64,000 nt of DNA from Punica granatum (lineage: Eukaryota; Streptophyta; Magnoliopsida; Myrtales; Lythraceae). Numbering within the stretch: position 1 is the stretch's first letter; the number at the start of each line of letters is the position of its first letter. Below, piece by piece: positions 11,776-23,458 of the stretch. The stretch is from positions 13,206,001 to 13,270,000 of the forward strand of contig NC_045130.1 of NCBI RefSeq assembly GCF_007655135.1, read 5' to 3'. A program made the position numbers and the translations under genes. A model generated the notes under the pieces. The model was not told the DNA's origin. It did not search any database and saw only the letters and a program-made list of their open reading frames with translations.

Positions 11776-12062
11776 CAGCAGACACCTTCTTTTTGATAGG
11801 TACTCTCTAACAGACACCTTCTAATAGATACAAATCTTATAACCGCCAATTGAAGCACCTGCTTTCCTCGCACTCTCTTTCCTTCTCGCCTACCGCCATG
11901 AATGCTCCATTACCCTTTTTTTTTTCTCTTTCATTTATTTCTTTCTAATACTATCTTTTATCAGCTTTACTATTGATGTTCACTCAAGATACATTGATCT
12001 CCATTTCCATCTCTTTCTATCAAATTGCCGAATTGTCTAGCGATTCTCTTCTAATTCATTAC

Positions 12063-12206
12063 TGAATAATACAACGGTTTATATTACATCTCAAAGAGAA
12101 GCTAAAATAAGTAATCTCTAACCTTCCATCTTGGCCTCTAATACTATGGAATATAATACAGGAAAATAATATCCTAAATATGGTCTAATATTATACAATA
12201 TCTTCA
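12063..12206 (-). mobile_element. Ty1/copia LTR (144 bp), copy A
   Basis: On the minus strand it runs TGAAGATATTG...ATTATTCA, with TGAA/TTCA inverted ends. It is preceded by a purine-rich tract (AAGGGGGAGTAC), the expected position of a polypurine tract downstream of pol. It therefore represents the 3' LTR of the copia fragment at 12217-13460. A matching 5' LTR is not seen. Confidence 0.5.
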
Positions 12207-12216
12207 GTACTCCCCC

Positions 12217-13460
12217 TTAAGTTGGCGCATGTATGTCAATAGTGCCCAACTTGCGAAGAAGAGCCTGAAACCGATCCTGTCCTAGAGCCTTTGTAAATAT
12301 GTCTGCGAGGTGGTGGCTACTCGACAAGTACCGTGTGATAATGTGGCCCTTCTTGAGATGATCACGAACGAAATGACAGTCTATTTCTATGTGCTTCGTT
12401 CGCTTGTGGAAGACGGGATTGGCTACAATGTATATTGCTGCTTGGTTATCAGAATGTAGCTCTGTAGGTTGGGACTGATCCACACCAAGCGAGCACAGAA
12501 GTCCTCGAAGCCAAACCAACTTGGCTGTTGGGATGGCCATAGAATGATACTCCGCTTCAGCTGAGGATCTACGAACAGTGGTCTGCTTCTTGGCCTTCCA
12601 AGAGATGGGGCAGCCACCTAGTGTCACAGAGTAGCCCATAATGGATTGTCGAGTCATTGGACACTCTACCCATTCCGCATCACAATACGCCCGTAGCTGT
12701 AGGTCACCTGAGTGTGCGAACAAGATTCCTTGCCCGGACTCTGCTTGAGGTACTTAAGAACTCCCAGAGCAGCTTCCCAATGCAGTTGTTTCGGTGATTG
12801 CAAGAACTGCGAGAGGATATTCACCGAGTAACGTAACTCTGGTCGTGTAATAGTCAAAAAAATCAACCGACTTATAAAACGCCGATAGCGTTCCGGTTCA
12901 AGGAACGGTTTACCGGAATCCTCCCGAAGTCGATGCTGCTGCTCCATCAGTAATAAGGATGGATTGTTGCCAAGCTTTCCACATTCGAATAAAATATCCA
13001 TAGTGTATTTCATTTGAGACAGGAAAATCTCATTGGGCTTTCGAGCTACCTCAATCCCTAGGAAATATTTCAACAACCTAAGGTCCTTGATACGAAATTG
13101 TTATGCCAAATAATCCTTGAAGGCCGAGCAAGCATCTGAATTATTACTTGCCAATATCATGTCGTCAACATAGATCAACACAACGAATGAGATATCTCCA
13201 TGAAATTAAGTAAACAACTAATGATCTGCCTCCGATTGTTGAAAGCCATATGCAATAAAAGCGGAAGCAAACTTGACATAACAATTGCGGGAGGCTTGCC
13301 GAAGTCCTTAGAGCAATTTATGTAGATGACAAACTTGACCACTAATATTCGATTGAAAACCCAATGGCAGCTACATGTACACCTCCTCATCGAGCTCTCC
13401 ATGCAGGTAAGCGTTATGTACATCAAGCTGGTGAAGCTCCTAATCACGAGCAAGAGAGAT
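12217..13460 (-). pseudogene. pol: Ty1/copia pol fragment: end of reverse transcriptase plus RNase H
   Basis: The RNase H part (12723-12217) is recognisable from YCDAEW, the SSAEAEYHSMA segment, SDNQAA and KRTKHIEIDCHFVRD, followed by DIFTKALG near the end. Catalytic Asp and Glu positions are kept. Upstream, KYFLGIEVAR and TRPELRYSVNILSQF mark the end of the RT, and YVDDM (about 13170) is the RT active-site box. The frame is broken: there is a stop within the segment after the YVDDM box (near 13103), a frame change near 12700, and degraded sequence above about 13300. Integrase and gag are absent. This is a dead fragment, duplicated at 63084-64000. Confidence 0.8.
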
Positions 13461-13499
13461 TGCGAGTAGACAACGAACAGTAAACAATTTGGCTACCAG

Positions 13500-15380
13500 A
13501 GCAAATTGACTGTCCATTACAATTGACTGTAACCCTGTTCAAGAAAGAAAATGGGCCTGTGCAGTTATTCATAATTGGTTCAACTTCATTGATTTGCTAA
13601 ATTATCTAGAAAGAAGGGAAAATGAAGGAATTATGTCAAACATGGTCTGAGCGTCAAAGTTAGGGAGGCTGGTTAAAATGTCGAATGAATGTAATAGCAA
13701 TGAAACGCGACGTAGAGAGCAACAGGGCATTATTTAGATAGAGATGCCTAACAGAAATTTCACTATGAACATTAATTGGATTGGCTATTTAAGCACTAAT
13801 CTATATGGCAAAAAGTGCAAGAAAGAAGGATCAGAGAATTTACCTTTAGTATTCTGCCAATAGTATGGTGGAATAGACTAATAAGTAGCACCAGTATGAG
13901 CAAGTGGAATCGCAGTGCTGATAATTTGAGTAGCCTATTCATGGCAAGAAATTCAGCCAGAACAACGGCGAAGGCAACACCAACCTTGTCGTCAAATTGC
14001 ATTTACAGGATGAGAAGTACCATCAGCACAAAGAGGACATCGGAAGAAGCCACATGGCGGATATCAGATAGGAGACATAGGAAGGAAAGAAATAAGAACA
14101 ATAGAGAGTAAGAAGAAAAGGCATAGAAAGGAAAACGAATGCAGATGAAGATACATGAGTTTTAGAACGAGAAAGTAATAACATTAGATACTATGACTGT
14201 TGGCAAAGGGAGGCATTTGGCATTTGCCAGCCTACAATAGGTGGTGGGTGAGGAGGTTCACGCATTTGTATTTCTTTCAAAAAAAAAAATAGCAATAAGA
14301 TAATTCTTTGGTGTAGATCTGAATACGGTAGATAAGACATAGTACAACTACAGATAAAGATAGCCTAACTCAGACAGCAGAAAAGTATATTACCATTTTC
14401 CTGGACTCTCATTTTTCTATGTCATCCTTACATCTGCATTTCAAGCCTCAAACTCTTCTATGTTCATCATAGGTGAAGGAGAGAATAAATGCTTATATTC
14501 TATGCTGAATATGGCAAGATCTCTATAAAATTGGAAAGCTTTTTAATCAGCTCAAAAGCCTAGAATAGACAATATAGGTGCATGATGATATAAGAACCTA
14601 GAAAAGACGGCTTATTCTAAAAAAAAAAAAAAAGAAAACTCGTTTTACAATATAAATCAACCAGCATTCTATTTAAATCAACCTAGCGTTCACAGACAAA
14701 ACCTTTAGAAGGAAATGGAGGCGTGATGATATAAGCTTGAGCAGATATAAGAACCTAGAAAAGACGACGTATTCTTAAAAAAAAAAAATCGTTTTACAAC
14801 ATAAATCAACCAGCATTCTATATAAATCAACCTAGCACTCACAGACAAAACCTTTAGAAGGAAATGGAGGAGTGATGATATAAGCTTGAGTAGTTATAGA
14901 TCCTAAGGATGCAACGGTCAAAACGGCATGTGTAGACAGCCCATTCATGGTAACATTGGCATTAGCACACAGACCCATAGATCCGTCCATTTTAGGCGCA
15001 TTCAATCTCAATAAGGATTAAAACCAAACTGTTCAAGAGGCAACATGTAGTTCTTAGCAACAAGATCCTCTAGGATTCTCCACCGCAATTCTGTGAATTC
15101 CATAATTTAATTATATTATTAGTAAGAAACAAAGATTCATTATACTTATAAGTAGGTTACAACAATGCGACAAGATTTTCATTTATGAACTTTTGACGAA
15201 TTAAAATAACACCATTTCATAAAAAAAATGTATATAAAAGGCAAGAGACAAACCATTAGGAACTTTCTTAGCAGACTTCTTGTGGTCGTAATTACGACGC
15301 TACTTGAAGTACATTGTAAAGACTCTATATACTTAAATCTATCTGAAATATGAACATGTCAACTCCAGCAGCTCGACTGA
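13500..15380. other. Unassigned stretch with a 157-bp tandem repeat
   Basis: No complete gene is evident. At 14592-14905 a unit of about 157 bp occurs twice (AAGAACCTAGAAAAGAC at 14592 and 14749), each with a poly-A run and the block ACAGACAAAACCTTTAGAAG. On the minus strand 14990-14832 is open for 52 codons (starts MDGSMGLCANAN, includes ITPPFPSKGF), and part of it recurs in the neighbouring repeat unit. I do not recognise it. A/G-rich sequence at 13815-14160 leaves frames open on both strands without meaning. Confidence 0.4.
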
Positions 15381-15549
15381 ACATTACCAATAATGGATGG
15401 AGGAAAAGAAGTGGGCACATAAAGATGCTACGAAGGTAGAAATGAAGAAGGAAGGAAGGTTGGAGAATGGGGTTGGACGCAATTCGTAGGTTGCCCGTGG
15501 GGAAGGGTTAGACAGATTTGGTCGGCGCTTTGGGGGGAAGGGGGGGAAG

Positions 15550-16000
15550 TGATGCGGTAGAAGACCTGACAAGTCGGTATTTGGAGAAAAATAGGTTATG
15601 ACGACCCTATTTCGAAGGAAACGGCCTCCGGAGCAAAACTCACCGCTTTGCCGTGATTTTTCGATATTTAAAGCAAATTCCATCGTCTATGGCTTCAAAC
15701 AGGTAATTTTTTGTTAATTAGGGTGTTTTTACAATTTTAGAAAAGTTTAGTTCTTTTTATACAATTTAATTTTTCTTAAACCCTATTTAAGAAACGCGTA
15801 AGCCCTAGGGTTAAAGCCGTCGTCTTTTGGATTATCAATAAAATTCAGAGCTTTCGTGTTTTGTCCAATCTCGGATCGATTCAAGTTTGATGCCTATTTC
15901 CTGGTATTCGTAGAATCAACAGGTATAAAAGGTCGTAGTTCCGGTATTCGTGCGCGAATCAACAGGTCTGTGATGGTTACTCGCATTGTACGCTGCGTCA
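15550..16000 (+). mobile_element. Solo LTR of the CRM-like family, with target duplication
   Basis: This 451-bp LTR starts TGATGCGGTAGAAGACC and ends GTACGCTGCGTCA. It matches the LTR of the internal-bearing element at 25663-30790 in the opposite orientation. GGAAG occurs immediately before (15545-15549) and after (16001-16005), a perfect 5-bp target duplication. There is no internal sequence, so it is a product of LTR-LTR recombination. Confidence 0.9.
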
Positions 16001-16005
16001 GGAAG

Positions 16006-17500
16006 GCAGGCAGGGGAATATATATGAAACAGAGTGTTCCTCTAAGGCGAGGAGGCACAATGAAATCACAAGTCAGTTTGCTAGGCCTTTGTTATTTTAA
16101 GTACCGAAAAGGCCCAAAAAAAAAAAGTGAAAACACACGAAGGAACTTCTCCCTTTTTATATAGAGTAATAGATTTATGACCGGCAATCACAATTTAGTA
16201 AATAAATCAATATATATATAAAATTAAGCTAGCACCAAGTTTCTCCATGTCTTATATAAAGTGGTCGCACCACTAAATTGGGTAAATTTTTTATCAGTGA
16301 ATTTGATATAACTAGATCACTGACTTCAGGGAAAAGGAAAATATCAAGTTATACTCCAGTAATAGGATTAATTTAATGTAAGATATCCCGAAAGAGCTCT
16401 TAAATTTTCAACTTTCGGATCTTGTATTCTGATACCTCAATTTCTGATCTGTGTATGCATTGTATGACATCTGCAAACAGCATTTATAAGCCTCATTAAA
16501 TTTAAAATTTAAAAGAAAAAGGAAGAATAAAAATTTAAATAAAGATAATTCTCAGTACGCAACGCGGGTGCATATCTATTAGTATAATACAAATAAATGG
16601 ATATATATGCAAATATATTAGACAGTGATGTGCCCGTAACTAATAAAGTAAACTGTGCATGCACGGGAAACCCACCTAGTATAAGATAAATAAACATCCA
16701 TCTAAACTTGAATAAGGAAATATGTGTCCTACTCCACATCCATGATCCATGCATGAAATCTACACACTGCTTGCGTGTTTCAGCTATAAGAAGCTTTTGA
16801 AGGATATCATCGTTCACATCAGTGTCTTCTGAAATCATGTACGTTCTATTTCCTGGTGTTCAGAACATATATCATGTATTTAATTTAATTGGCTATTTAT
16901 TCCGTTAGACTGACTTTTAACTGTAGCCCTGAAAGTATGAACTCTTGCAATTTTGCCCCACAGCTATCTCTTACTTTTCCAAATTTTCCCTTTTATTCAA
17001 TTTTTTTCATGATTATTATATATCCGCATAATCACAGTTTCAAATGGAGATTTATTCTTTCATTTTCTTTTTTCTAATATACAATCCACATTACACAATA
17101 ATGTTTAATATGAAACATTTGATAAAGCAATTGATATTATATATAGTGCATGTGCAGCATACATGCACAATACTAATGTTATCGAGATAATATTTACAGA
17201 CAAACACAATGGACGAAAGAAGGTGGGGGAACAAGTCCTATATTACCTATCAAAAGGGGATAAAAACCAAAAAAGCCAACATCAATCAGTTCATGTAACA
17301 GGTGGTGATTATCTTCGACTAGGGGCACCTAAAAAGTTTAATTTTCGGGGCCCTTTAAACATGGTTGATGCATCACAGGTTATCCGGCGATCGTCAATGA
17401 AGTGACTTGTTAAATGACGGGTACGACAGTTCAGTAACTTCATTACTGGCATGAAAATAACTGGATAACTTACTATTCAACCTTAAGAAATTTAATTATT
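16006..17500. other. Flank of the g3 unit, no gene supported
   Basis: AT-rich. The stretch 16686-16850 is related to 21780-22190 and 36320-36740, which places it at the 3' end of a peptide-gene unit. On the minus strand it opens as a frame starting MISEDTDVNDD and containing ETRKQCV, but the aligned copies have length changes that break frame, so I treat it as non-coding. The plus-strand frame at 17163-17405 has no second copy and no recognisable motif. Confidence 0.4.
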
Positions 17501-17912
17501 TTGTAAATTATCATACACAAAATGGGTGAGAAACCGAAAACCTTGTTTATAAGCTCCTTATATTAACTACTTATTTAAACGTACATCTTACATGTAGAAT
17601 GTAAGAACTACGGATTTCTCAGATCTCACACTTTCGGCATGATCTTGGAAGAGAGAGTTGTAAAAATCACCCACTGGGACGAAACTTGATAGAATTAATA
17701 CTTTAGCTTTGTATACATAATCCGTTTTTAATTACTAGCTCCTCGGGCAGTTGATCATGTGAATGAAATAGTGACTGCAAAAAATAGCATATTATGATGT
17801 TCATCATCAGTACGCATTAATGTCATTCTTCCCTAGCTAAACTTTCTTGTGCATGCAAAAATATACTAGCTTGCCTTGTAAGGGAAATGAGAGAGTACCG
17901 TCTTTAGGAACT

Positions 17913-19871
17913 TTAATGTTGTGGGCCATGTCCCCCATCTCCATGAAATGGACCTCCACCCACATTTCCTAGATCTTCATTATAATCATTTGGCAAGTGA
18001 AATTTAGATATATATCACAATTGAGAAATCAAAATCATGCTACATACCAAGATGCAATTGGACTAATTTGGATAAAAGAGCTTGCATAGGTTTTTGTGAA
18101 CTAATTAATCTCCAAAAGTGCCACCCCATATATCTCTTTCGGCTAGCTTAATTCACGTCCTAATGTGAAGAAATTATCCAACTGAAGACAAAAAACTAGA
18201 AAGATGCAAGTTTCTTTTGGTGAATCAAAATAGGAAAGTATCCCTTTTATTAGATTTATTGAACATATATTTTTAAATCATTTCTCATTATTTTTATAAA
18301 TCAAGATATGTCCAAATTCTCGAAGTAAATCATCAGATTGGTCGTTCAGTTGCGTAAAAAGAGGAATTATAATCAGATCATATACGCGTTGATTTAGTTA
18401 GTTGCAATCTAATTTCATGGAATTATCCAAGTTGGTATTTATTTATTTATTTACTTATATGAACTAATATTTTTTTAGTTTCACAAACACCGATGGATCC
18501 ATTAAAAATTTACAGCTTCAGCAATCCCTCTGATTCAATTCTAAAACTGGTAACTGATTATATTGAACCTATATATATTATAAGTTTGATCAATTTAATA
18601 ATTTAAAATAGTATGAGATATACACAATAAAACCTGAATATATAATTTAGCTATAAATTTTGTGAATGTTAGTTAGAATGATGCAGGCACAAGTTTAAAA
18701 GGAATTTGATGGATAATGATGTGCAAAAGGTCTTTCTATTATGATAATTTCACTCTTAAAAGTACTACAATTTCATCCACTTTTTGTAGTTTTGTCACCA
18801 TGACAAATTGTCATGGTAGAATTCCATAATATATATATATATATATATGGAGGAAAATCATTGGGTAGGAAAAGTTTACGTTGAGAAGCCAATTTGCCAA
18901 TGTCCCACACTAGACAAGTACGACAAAATGAATGGATAAGGGGAATTGGGTTTCACCACTTCTCTGCTTAAACTTTTGGATTTATAATGTCGATGCATGC
19001 AACAAACTTTTTGTTTTCCTTTTGTTTTCTTTGTTATATAGCTAGAGTTTGTTTGTGTATAGAATAGAAGAGGGAGATGAGTATACTTAACTGCGTGCGA
19101 CTGCTTGGCCAGCTGTCGAAGGAAGAAATCTGTGCCCGTACACATCTTCTGTAAAACATCACCAATCTCCGTTGATAACAAATATAAAAGATATTACTGA
19201 TATTTAAGATAGAATAATTAGAAGATATTCATGACACTTATTTACTGATATTTTGATCTCATCCATCCATTATTTACATATTTTACCATAGTTTTCTAAT
19301 CTTTTACATTTTTTATTTCATAATTTTCGCCTACAATATTATACCACTGTTCTCGAATCTTGCCGCCACATGTACCAATCACATTCCGCCATGTTACCCA
19401 TCATCGTCACATTACCAAATTGGACCATAAAAATCGATTTTTTTAAAAAAAAAAACATGTGTAATATAAGCCGGGCATGTTAGTGGCACGTCATCGACAT
19501 GTAAGCGGATTTTAATTTACATACACATCGACACGTCAATGACACGCCATCGACACGTAAACGACCTTCTAATTTTATTGTACTTTACATGTAACCCGAT
19601 GAATTTGCGATGCCATTGAAAGGTTTATGGACAAAAATATTGTCTTTAATACTAAAAGGACTAGAAAAAAAAAAACTAGCATTCCACCATTGTTGAATTT
19701 GCCAATGAACAATAGAACAATTAGAAGATATTCACGCTTATAACGACCCAACCCATGTTAGCTCAATGTTTTGATATGTAGTTTTGAATCGGAATGTTGA
19801 TATAAAAATCAAGGAAAAGTTAGTTCTCTTCCATATTTGCAAAATTCATTTCAGTAATCCCTTGTATGTGT

Positions 19872-19926
<55 letters not shown>

Positions 19927-20064
19927 AGAATAACCCCTATCGAGAAGACTACGGGCGCCAAAAGCCAGCGGGGGGAGGTACAGTAGAATGATAGCGAGAA
20001 CCGTAAAGATCCGAATAGCCACAAACAACGGAGTTGCAGTCGTAAATGTTGCAGCTTTCTTCAT
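17913..20064 (-). CDS. g3: three-exon gene for a small secreted peptide (82 aa)
   Basis: Complete lineage II member. Exons: 20064-19935 (130 nt), 19148-19092 (57 nt), 17974-17913 (62 nt with TAA). Introns are 786 and 1117 nt, GT-AG, phase 1. Exon 1 gives MKKAATFTTATPLF, a hydrophobic core (VLAIILLYLPPLAFG) and ARSLLDR. Exon 2 encodes EDVYGHRFLPSTAGQAVAR, and exon 3 NLGNVGGGPFHGDGGHGPQH. Against g2, exon 1 is two codons longer, exon 2 has equal length, and exon 3 is two codons longer before the stop. Just after the stop the alignment shifts by 2 nt, so frame is kept only up to the stop. Intron 1 holds a (GA)25 tract next to the donor and a MITE. A donor 14 nt after the stop and the acceptor TTTTTTGCAG suggest the same 3' UTR intron. 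No cysteine in the mature part; function unknown. Confidence 0.65.
19251..19697. mobile_element. TIR MITE in intron 1 of g3 (5'-truncated)
   Basis: Matches the fuller copies at 33631-34127 and 55422-55921 (TTCTACAATGG ... CCATTGTAGAA) but starts inside, at TTTTGATCTC. Non-coding. All three direct copies sit at the same place in intron 1, so the insertion predates duplication of the unit. Confidence 0.5.
19873..19922. repeat. (AG)25 microsatellite beside the exon 1 donor of g3
   Basis: Perfect dinucleotide tract of 50 bp lying about 13 bp inside intron 1. On the minus strand it would read Ser-Leu repeats if intron 1 were retained, which could mislead gene predictors into a one-exon model. In g5 the same tract is only about 9 repeats. 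Confidence 0.9.
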
Positions 20065-20184
20065 CGATCCTTCCTTCTCCTCCTCTACCTCTCTATATCT
20101 CTCTTTCTCTCTGCGTGTGATACGATCAGTTGGATTCGACTTACAGCTCTATACTAGCTCTACGGGGTTTGTGATGATTCGATA

Positions 20185-20192
20185 TTATATAA
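20185..20192 (-). promoter_or_regulatory. TATA box of g3
   Basis: TTATATAA on the minus strand, about 120 bp upstream of the g3 ATG, within a block conserved in every family member of this window. Confidence 0.55.
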
Positions 20193-20452
20193 GCTGGGAT
20201 CTGGCTTGGTCAATAATTTTTATAGGTTGAAAGCTGCGTGGATCATCTGGCTAGATAATCAGTGGGCCAAGAGGTTTGGTTCATGAAGTCAAATTAATTG
20301 AATATGATATTTGAAAGTCGCTATAAGCGACGGGCAAAATTTAATGCAATATGCTTCAAAGTCTTTAGCGTGGCTTCAATTATCTTCGTGGAAGCATCAC
20401 GAGAAGATAAAATTTCCGAGGTTCCTTTGATTTTTAATTTGCTTATTCATAC

Positions 20453-21641
20453 AACTACTAAAAATTAAGGGATTACCGAGGATGGTTTCCTCGGTAAATC
20501 CCTCAGTAACTTCGTGTTTTTATTGAAAAAATACACCAACTACCTCTCTCATGTCTAACTTGCATTTTTTAAGTCTTGAACCCAAGACCTCCCACCCCCT
20601 ATTTGCCCGTCCCGCATGCCATCTCCTTAACCGTTAAGTTACCAGCACTGTTCTTATCATTTCTCCACACTTAATTATATTTGTATTACTTGTCTTTATA
20701 TTTTCATTTTTAAAAAATCAAAAACTTGTAATAATAACAAATTTGCATTGATAATATATACATTTAATAATAAATTCAACATTATTTATCTATGTAATGC
20801 ATGTGATATTTAATTGAAAATAACCACATAATTATTTGACCGATTTAAATAGATTTTCATGTAACATAATCGAGAATTTTATAAACTCTCCCTTACGAGT
20901 TTGAACATGCTTTCCACTACTATCTATTTTGAGGTTTTATTTCTAATACTATTTATTTCATTCATTCTTTATTTTTAAATTTTCATGTACAATATTAAAA
21001 TGGTAAGTAACTATTAAATGCATCTATTTATGACTCATGCTCCGAGCATAAACATAATTTTAGTTATAATTTTTTTGCGCTCCAAGCGTAAACATTATAT
21101 TTATATACTAATATATATTTTTTTGCAAAAACTCAAAATTTTAAATATTCAAATTAATTAATTTCATATTTACTATAAATATTTAACACTTTCAATCCTA
21201 ATTTAAATTAATTTTATATTTAACTAAAATATAATATTCTCTTCGAGAAATATAATTTATATGTGATATATATCTCTACAATTATCATTGTAAATAAAAT
21301 ATTAATTTTCTAATTTGATATTATTATTTTTTTTACTTTTTATTAGAAAACGTTGAACTTTTTAATTTATCGACAGATTTTCCCTCGGTAATATAACCGA
21401 GAGAAAAATCCCTCTGTAAATTATTTTTTTAAAAAAAAGATTTTAACTTTACCAAGGGATTTTTCCCTCGGTAATTTATTTTTAAAAAAAATAAAATTTA
21501 TTTTATTTTACCGAGGGAATTACCGAGGGATTTTCCCTCAATAATCCCTTGGTAATTTTTCCGAGGGATTACCAAGGGAATTTTACCGAGGGACACAATC
21601 CCCTGCTAAATCCTTTGGTAATCCCGGTATTTTTAGTAGTG
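20453..21641. mobile_element. Non-autonomous CACTA element upstream of g3
   Basis: The right end is TTTTTAGTAGTG. The left end is AACTACTAAAAA, a one-base variant of CACTACTAAAAA. TAC flanks both sides (20450-20452 and 21642-21644), the 3-bp duplication expected of CACTA transposons. The uninterrupted target is seen at 3531 and at about 592. Subterminal regions carry many copies of TTACCGAGGGATT and its complement, as expected for transposase-binding repeats. The middle is AT-rich with no transposase. It lies about 260 bp upstream of the g3 TATA box. Confidence 0.75.
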
Positions 21642-21644
21642 TAC

Positions 21645-23275
21645 GATCTATGGCAGTGGACATCTTAACTAAACATATAGGTCAATTTTTTTTCTAAGAC
21701 TTTGATTCTTGCTCTTGGCCACGAGAGAAGTGGATTACCAATTTGGACTGACCATCTATATATTTAAAAATATATATATTAGATAAATAAACATCGGTTG
21801 TAATCTTGAATTTGCGGAAATATATTTCCTACGACTTCTCTTTTTGATAAGTATGTTATTACGGGACTATGGGGATTATGGGATCCTCTTTTTATATATG
21901 GACATCTGTATATTAGGATAGTCTAAAATTATTTAGCTAGTCTGACATATTTAGTCCAGAGAATCCCGTAGATTTTCTTTTGTTTCCTTATTTTGTAGGG
22001 CTGATGTGCCTATTTGTATTCGGTTTTGCGTATCAATGAATTCAAGCTTGAAGCTGCTAATCGTATTATATGTCCTACCACATCTCATCCATGCATGAAA
22101 TACACATTGTTTGCACGTTTCAGAAACTTTTTTGTGAAATGAATATCCAGGATTTTGTATATCTGAGTGGAAATCCTGATGTTCATGAGTTGTTGGTTAC
22201 TGTTCATCATTCAACGAACCTGAAGAAATGCATTACTGTTTTTTATTTTTATTTTTTAGAGCATTACTGCATGGTTATTTAAAAAAAATGACAGCACAGT
22301 ATGAAATTCATAATTAGAAGAGAATATTTGCAAATGTTCGAGACGAATTTTATAAAAGTTGGTTTGTATTTTAAAAGAAGGACAATTTTTAAAATTATTA
22401 AGCCCTTGAAAATTTTTAAAATCTGAAAATTAAAATTTGAATTACTCATTCTCCGTTAAGTACGTAGGGGCAAAATATTACTCGAGTACATGTGAAAGAG
22501 CTAAACACAAGTCATGTCCGTCCACTCTTGTGGATTCTATCTTCTTAACTGGATCTCCAGAACGTAAGGATAGGGTCAGAAAACTAAGTAATTAATTAAG
22601 CCGCAGCAAAGTCCACGGTGCATGGATTTTCTCGGTTGACGCAAGTAAAAGCGATTGATCAATTGGCCCCAATGAGAGCGAAAGGAGTGGAATCGGTCCT
22701 CCTGGAAAAACATGGTCCACGTAATACTGAATCCCCCCGATGATATGCGGTGCCAAGCAGTGGTCTCGAATTTACATCTTGGAACTTTGTATCGAGTCCC
22801 CTGGAAATATTCCATGGGGATCGACCATGTACGAAGCACAGCGATTGATCAATTGGCCCTAATGAGAGCGAAAGGAGTGGACTCGGTCCTCCTGGAAAAA
22901 CATGGTCCACGTAATACTTAATTCCACCGATGATATACGGTGCCGAGCAGTGGTCTCGAATACCTACACAAACATGACGAGAAACATCACGGTGATAGAC
23001 GCTCTTAATAATTCGTCCATTATTCTCCCTTGTGAATATGCAGTTTTATTCCTCACACATTAGGAGTGTAAATAGTGGTCAATGAATTCAATAGAGAATC
23101 ATAGAGGGTGTAACGCAAGAGCTGAAGGTTACAAACCGAAACTCTTCATCAATCGAGTGGCGAGTTCTCATGACAGATCATTGTTAGCTACTATGAGAAA
23201 GTTATTTCAATGAGATTATTTATTTCAAATGACATATAATTGTTAGCTATTATGAGAAAGTTATGCCAATAAAAA
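21645..23275. repeat. Near-identical duplicated block (partner 36186-37783)
   Basis: Follows the CACTA element and is matched almost base for base by 36186-37783. It includes a possible LTR-like insertion (21845-22044, starting TGATAAGTATG) relative to the older version at about 16690, and a 190-bp direct repeat at 22651-22964. No gene is supported; minus-strand frames through the 190-bp repeat are products of the repetition. Confidence 0.7.
22651..22964. repeat. Direct repeat, 190-bp period
   Basis: GCGATTGATCAATTGGCC starts at 22651 and again at 22841. The repeats run through AAAGGAGTGG, CCTCCTGGAAAAACATGG and GGTCTCGAAT. The same pair is at 37205-37497, where the second unit has lost some 25 bp. 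Confidence 0.75.
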
Positions 23276-23458
23276 TGTGAAAGGTAAATAAAAATAGAGG
23301 AAATCATGTTGATATATGAAAGAAAATATATCAATCAAGAATTTGATATTTGGCCGATGCCCTTAGCATAATGACAATTTAATGTACATAAATTATCATG
23401 ATAAATATGTGTATTAATTAATTTACTATCAAAGGAATGCTCGTTTTAGATTACATAA

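Larger units (their letters stand above)
6280..13100. repeat. Segmental duplication, copy A
   Basis: Collinear with 57880-64000 (copy B), sharing in order an exon-like ORF, g2/g7, the promoter, a long-TIR element and a copia LTR plus pol fragment. Visible differences: about 690 bp at 8133-8825 is present only in A; about 75 bp around 9775-9790 and about 60 bp in the 11870 region are missing from A; about 150 bp around 10045-10190 is missing from B. Apart from these indels the copies look very similar by eye. Confidence 0.85.

Noticed and set aside
16509..16838. Minus-strand frame of 109 codons beginning MISEDTDVNDD
   Set aside because: Related sequence at 22080-22200 and 36640-36750 has length changes that break the frame, and the second half is AT-rich chance sequence.
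19846..20064. Single-exon 72-aa protein with a Ser-Leu repeat tail
   Set aside because: The tail is the (GA)n tract read through the presumed exon 1 donor. Sister copies without the tract support splicing before it.
21845..22044. Possible copia-type solo LTR (TGATAAGTATG to AATGAATTCA)
   Set aside because: It is an insertion relative to about 16690, but I could not find a matching target duplication or a second independent copy, so it is not listed as an element.
22576..22910. Minus-strand frames of 83 to 87 codons, repeated at 37214-37465
   Set aside because: They run through a 190-bp direct repeat, and conservation is explained by the very recent duplication of the block.
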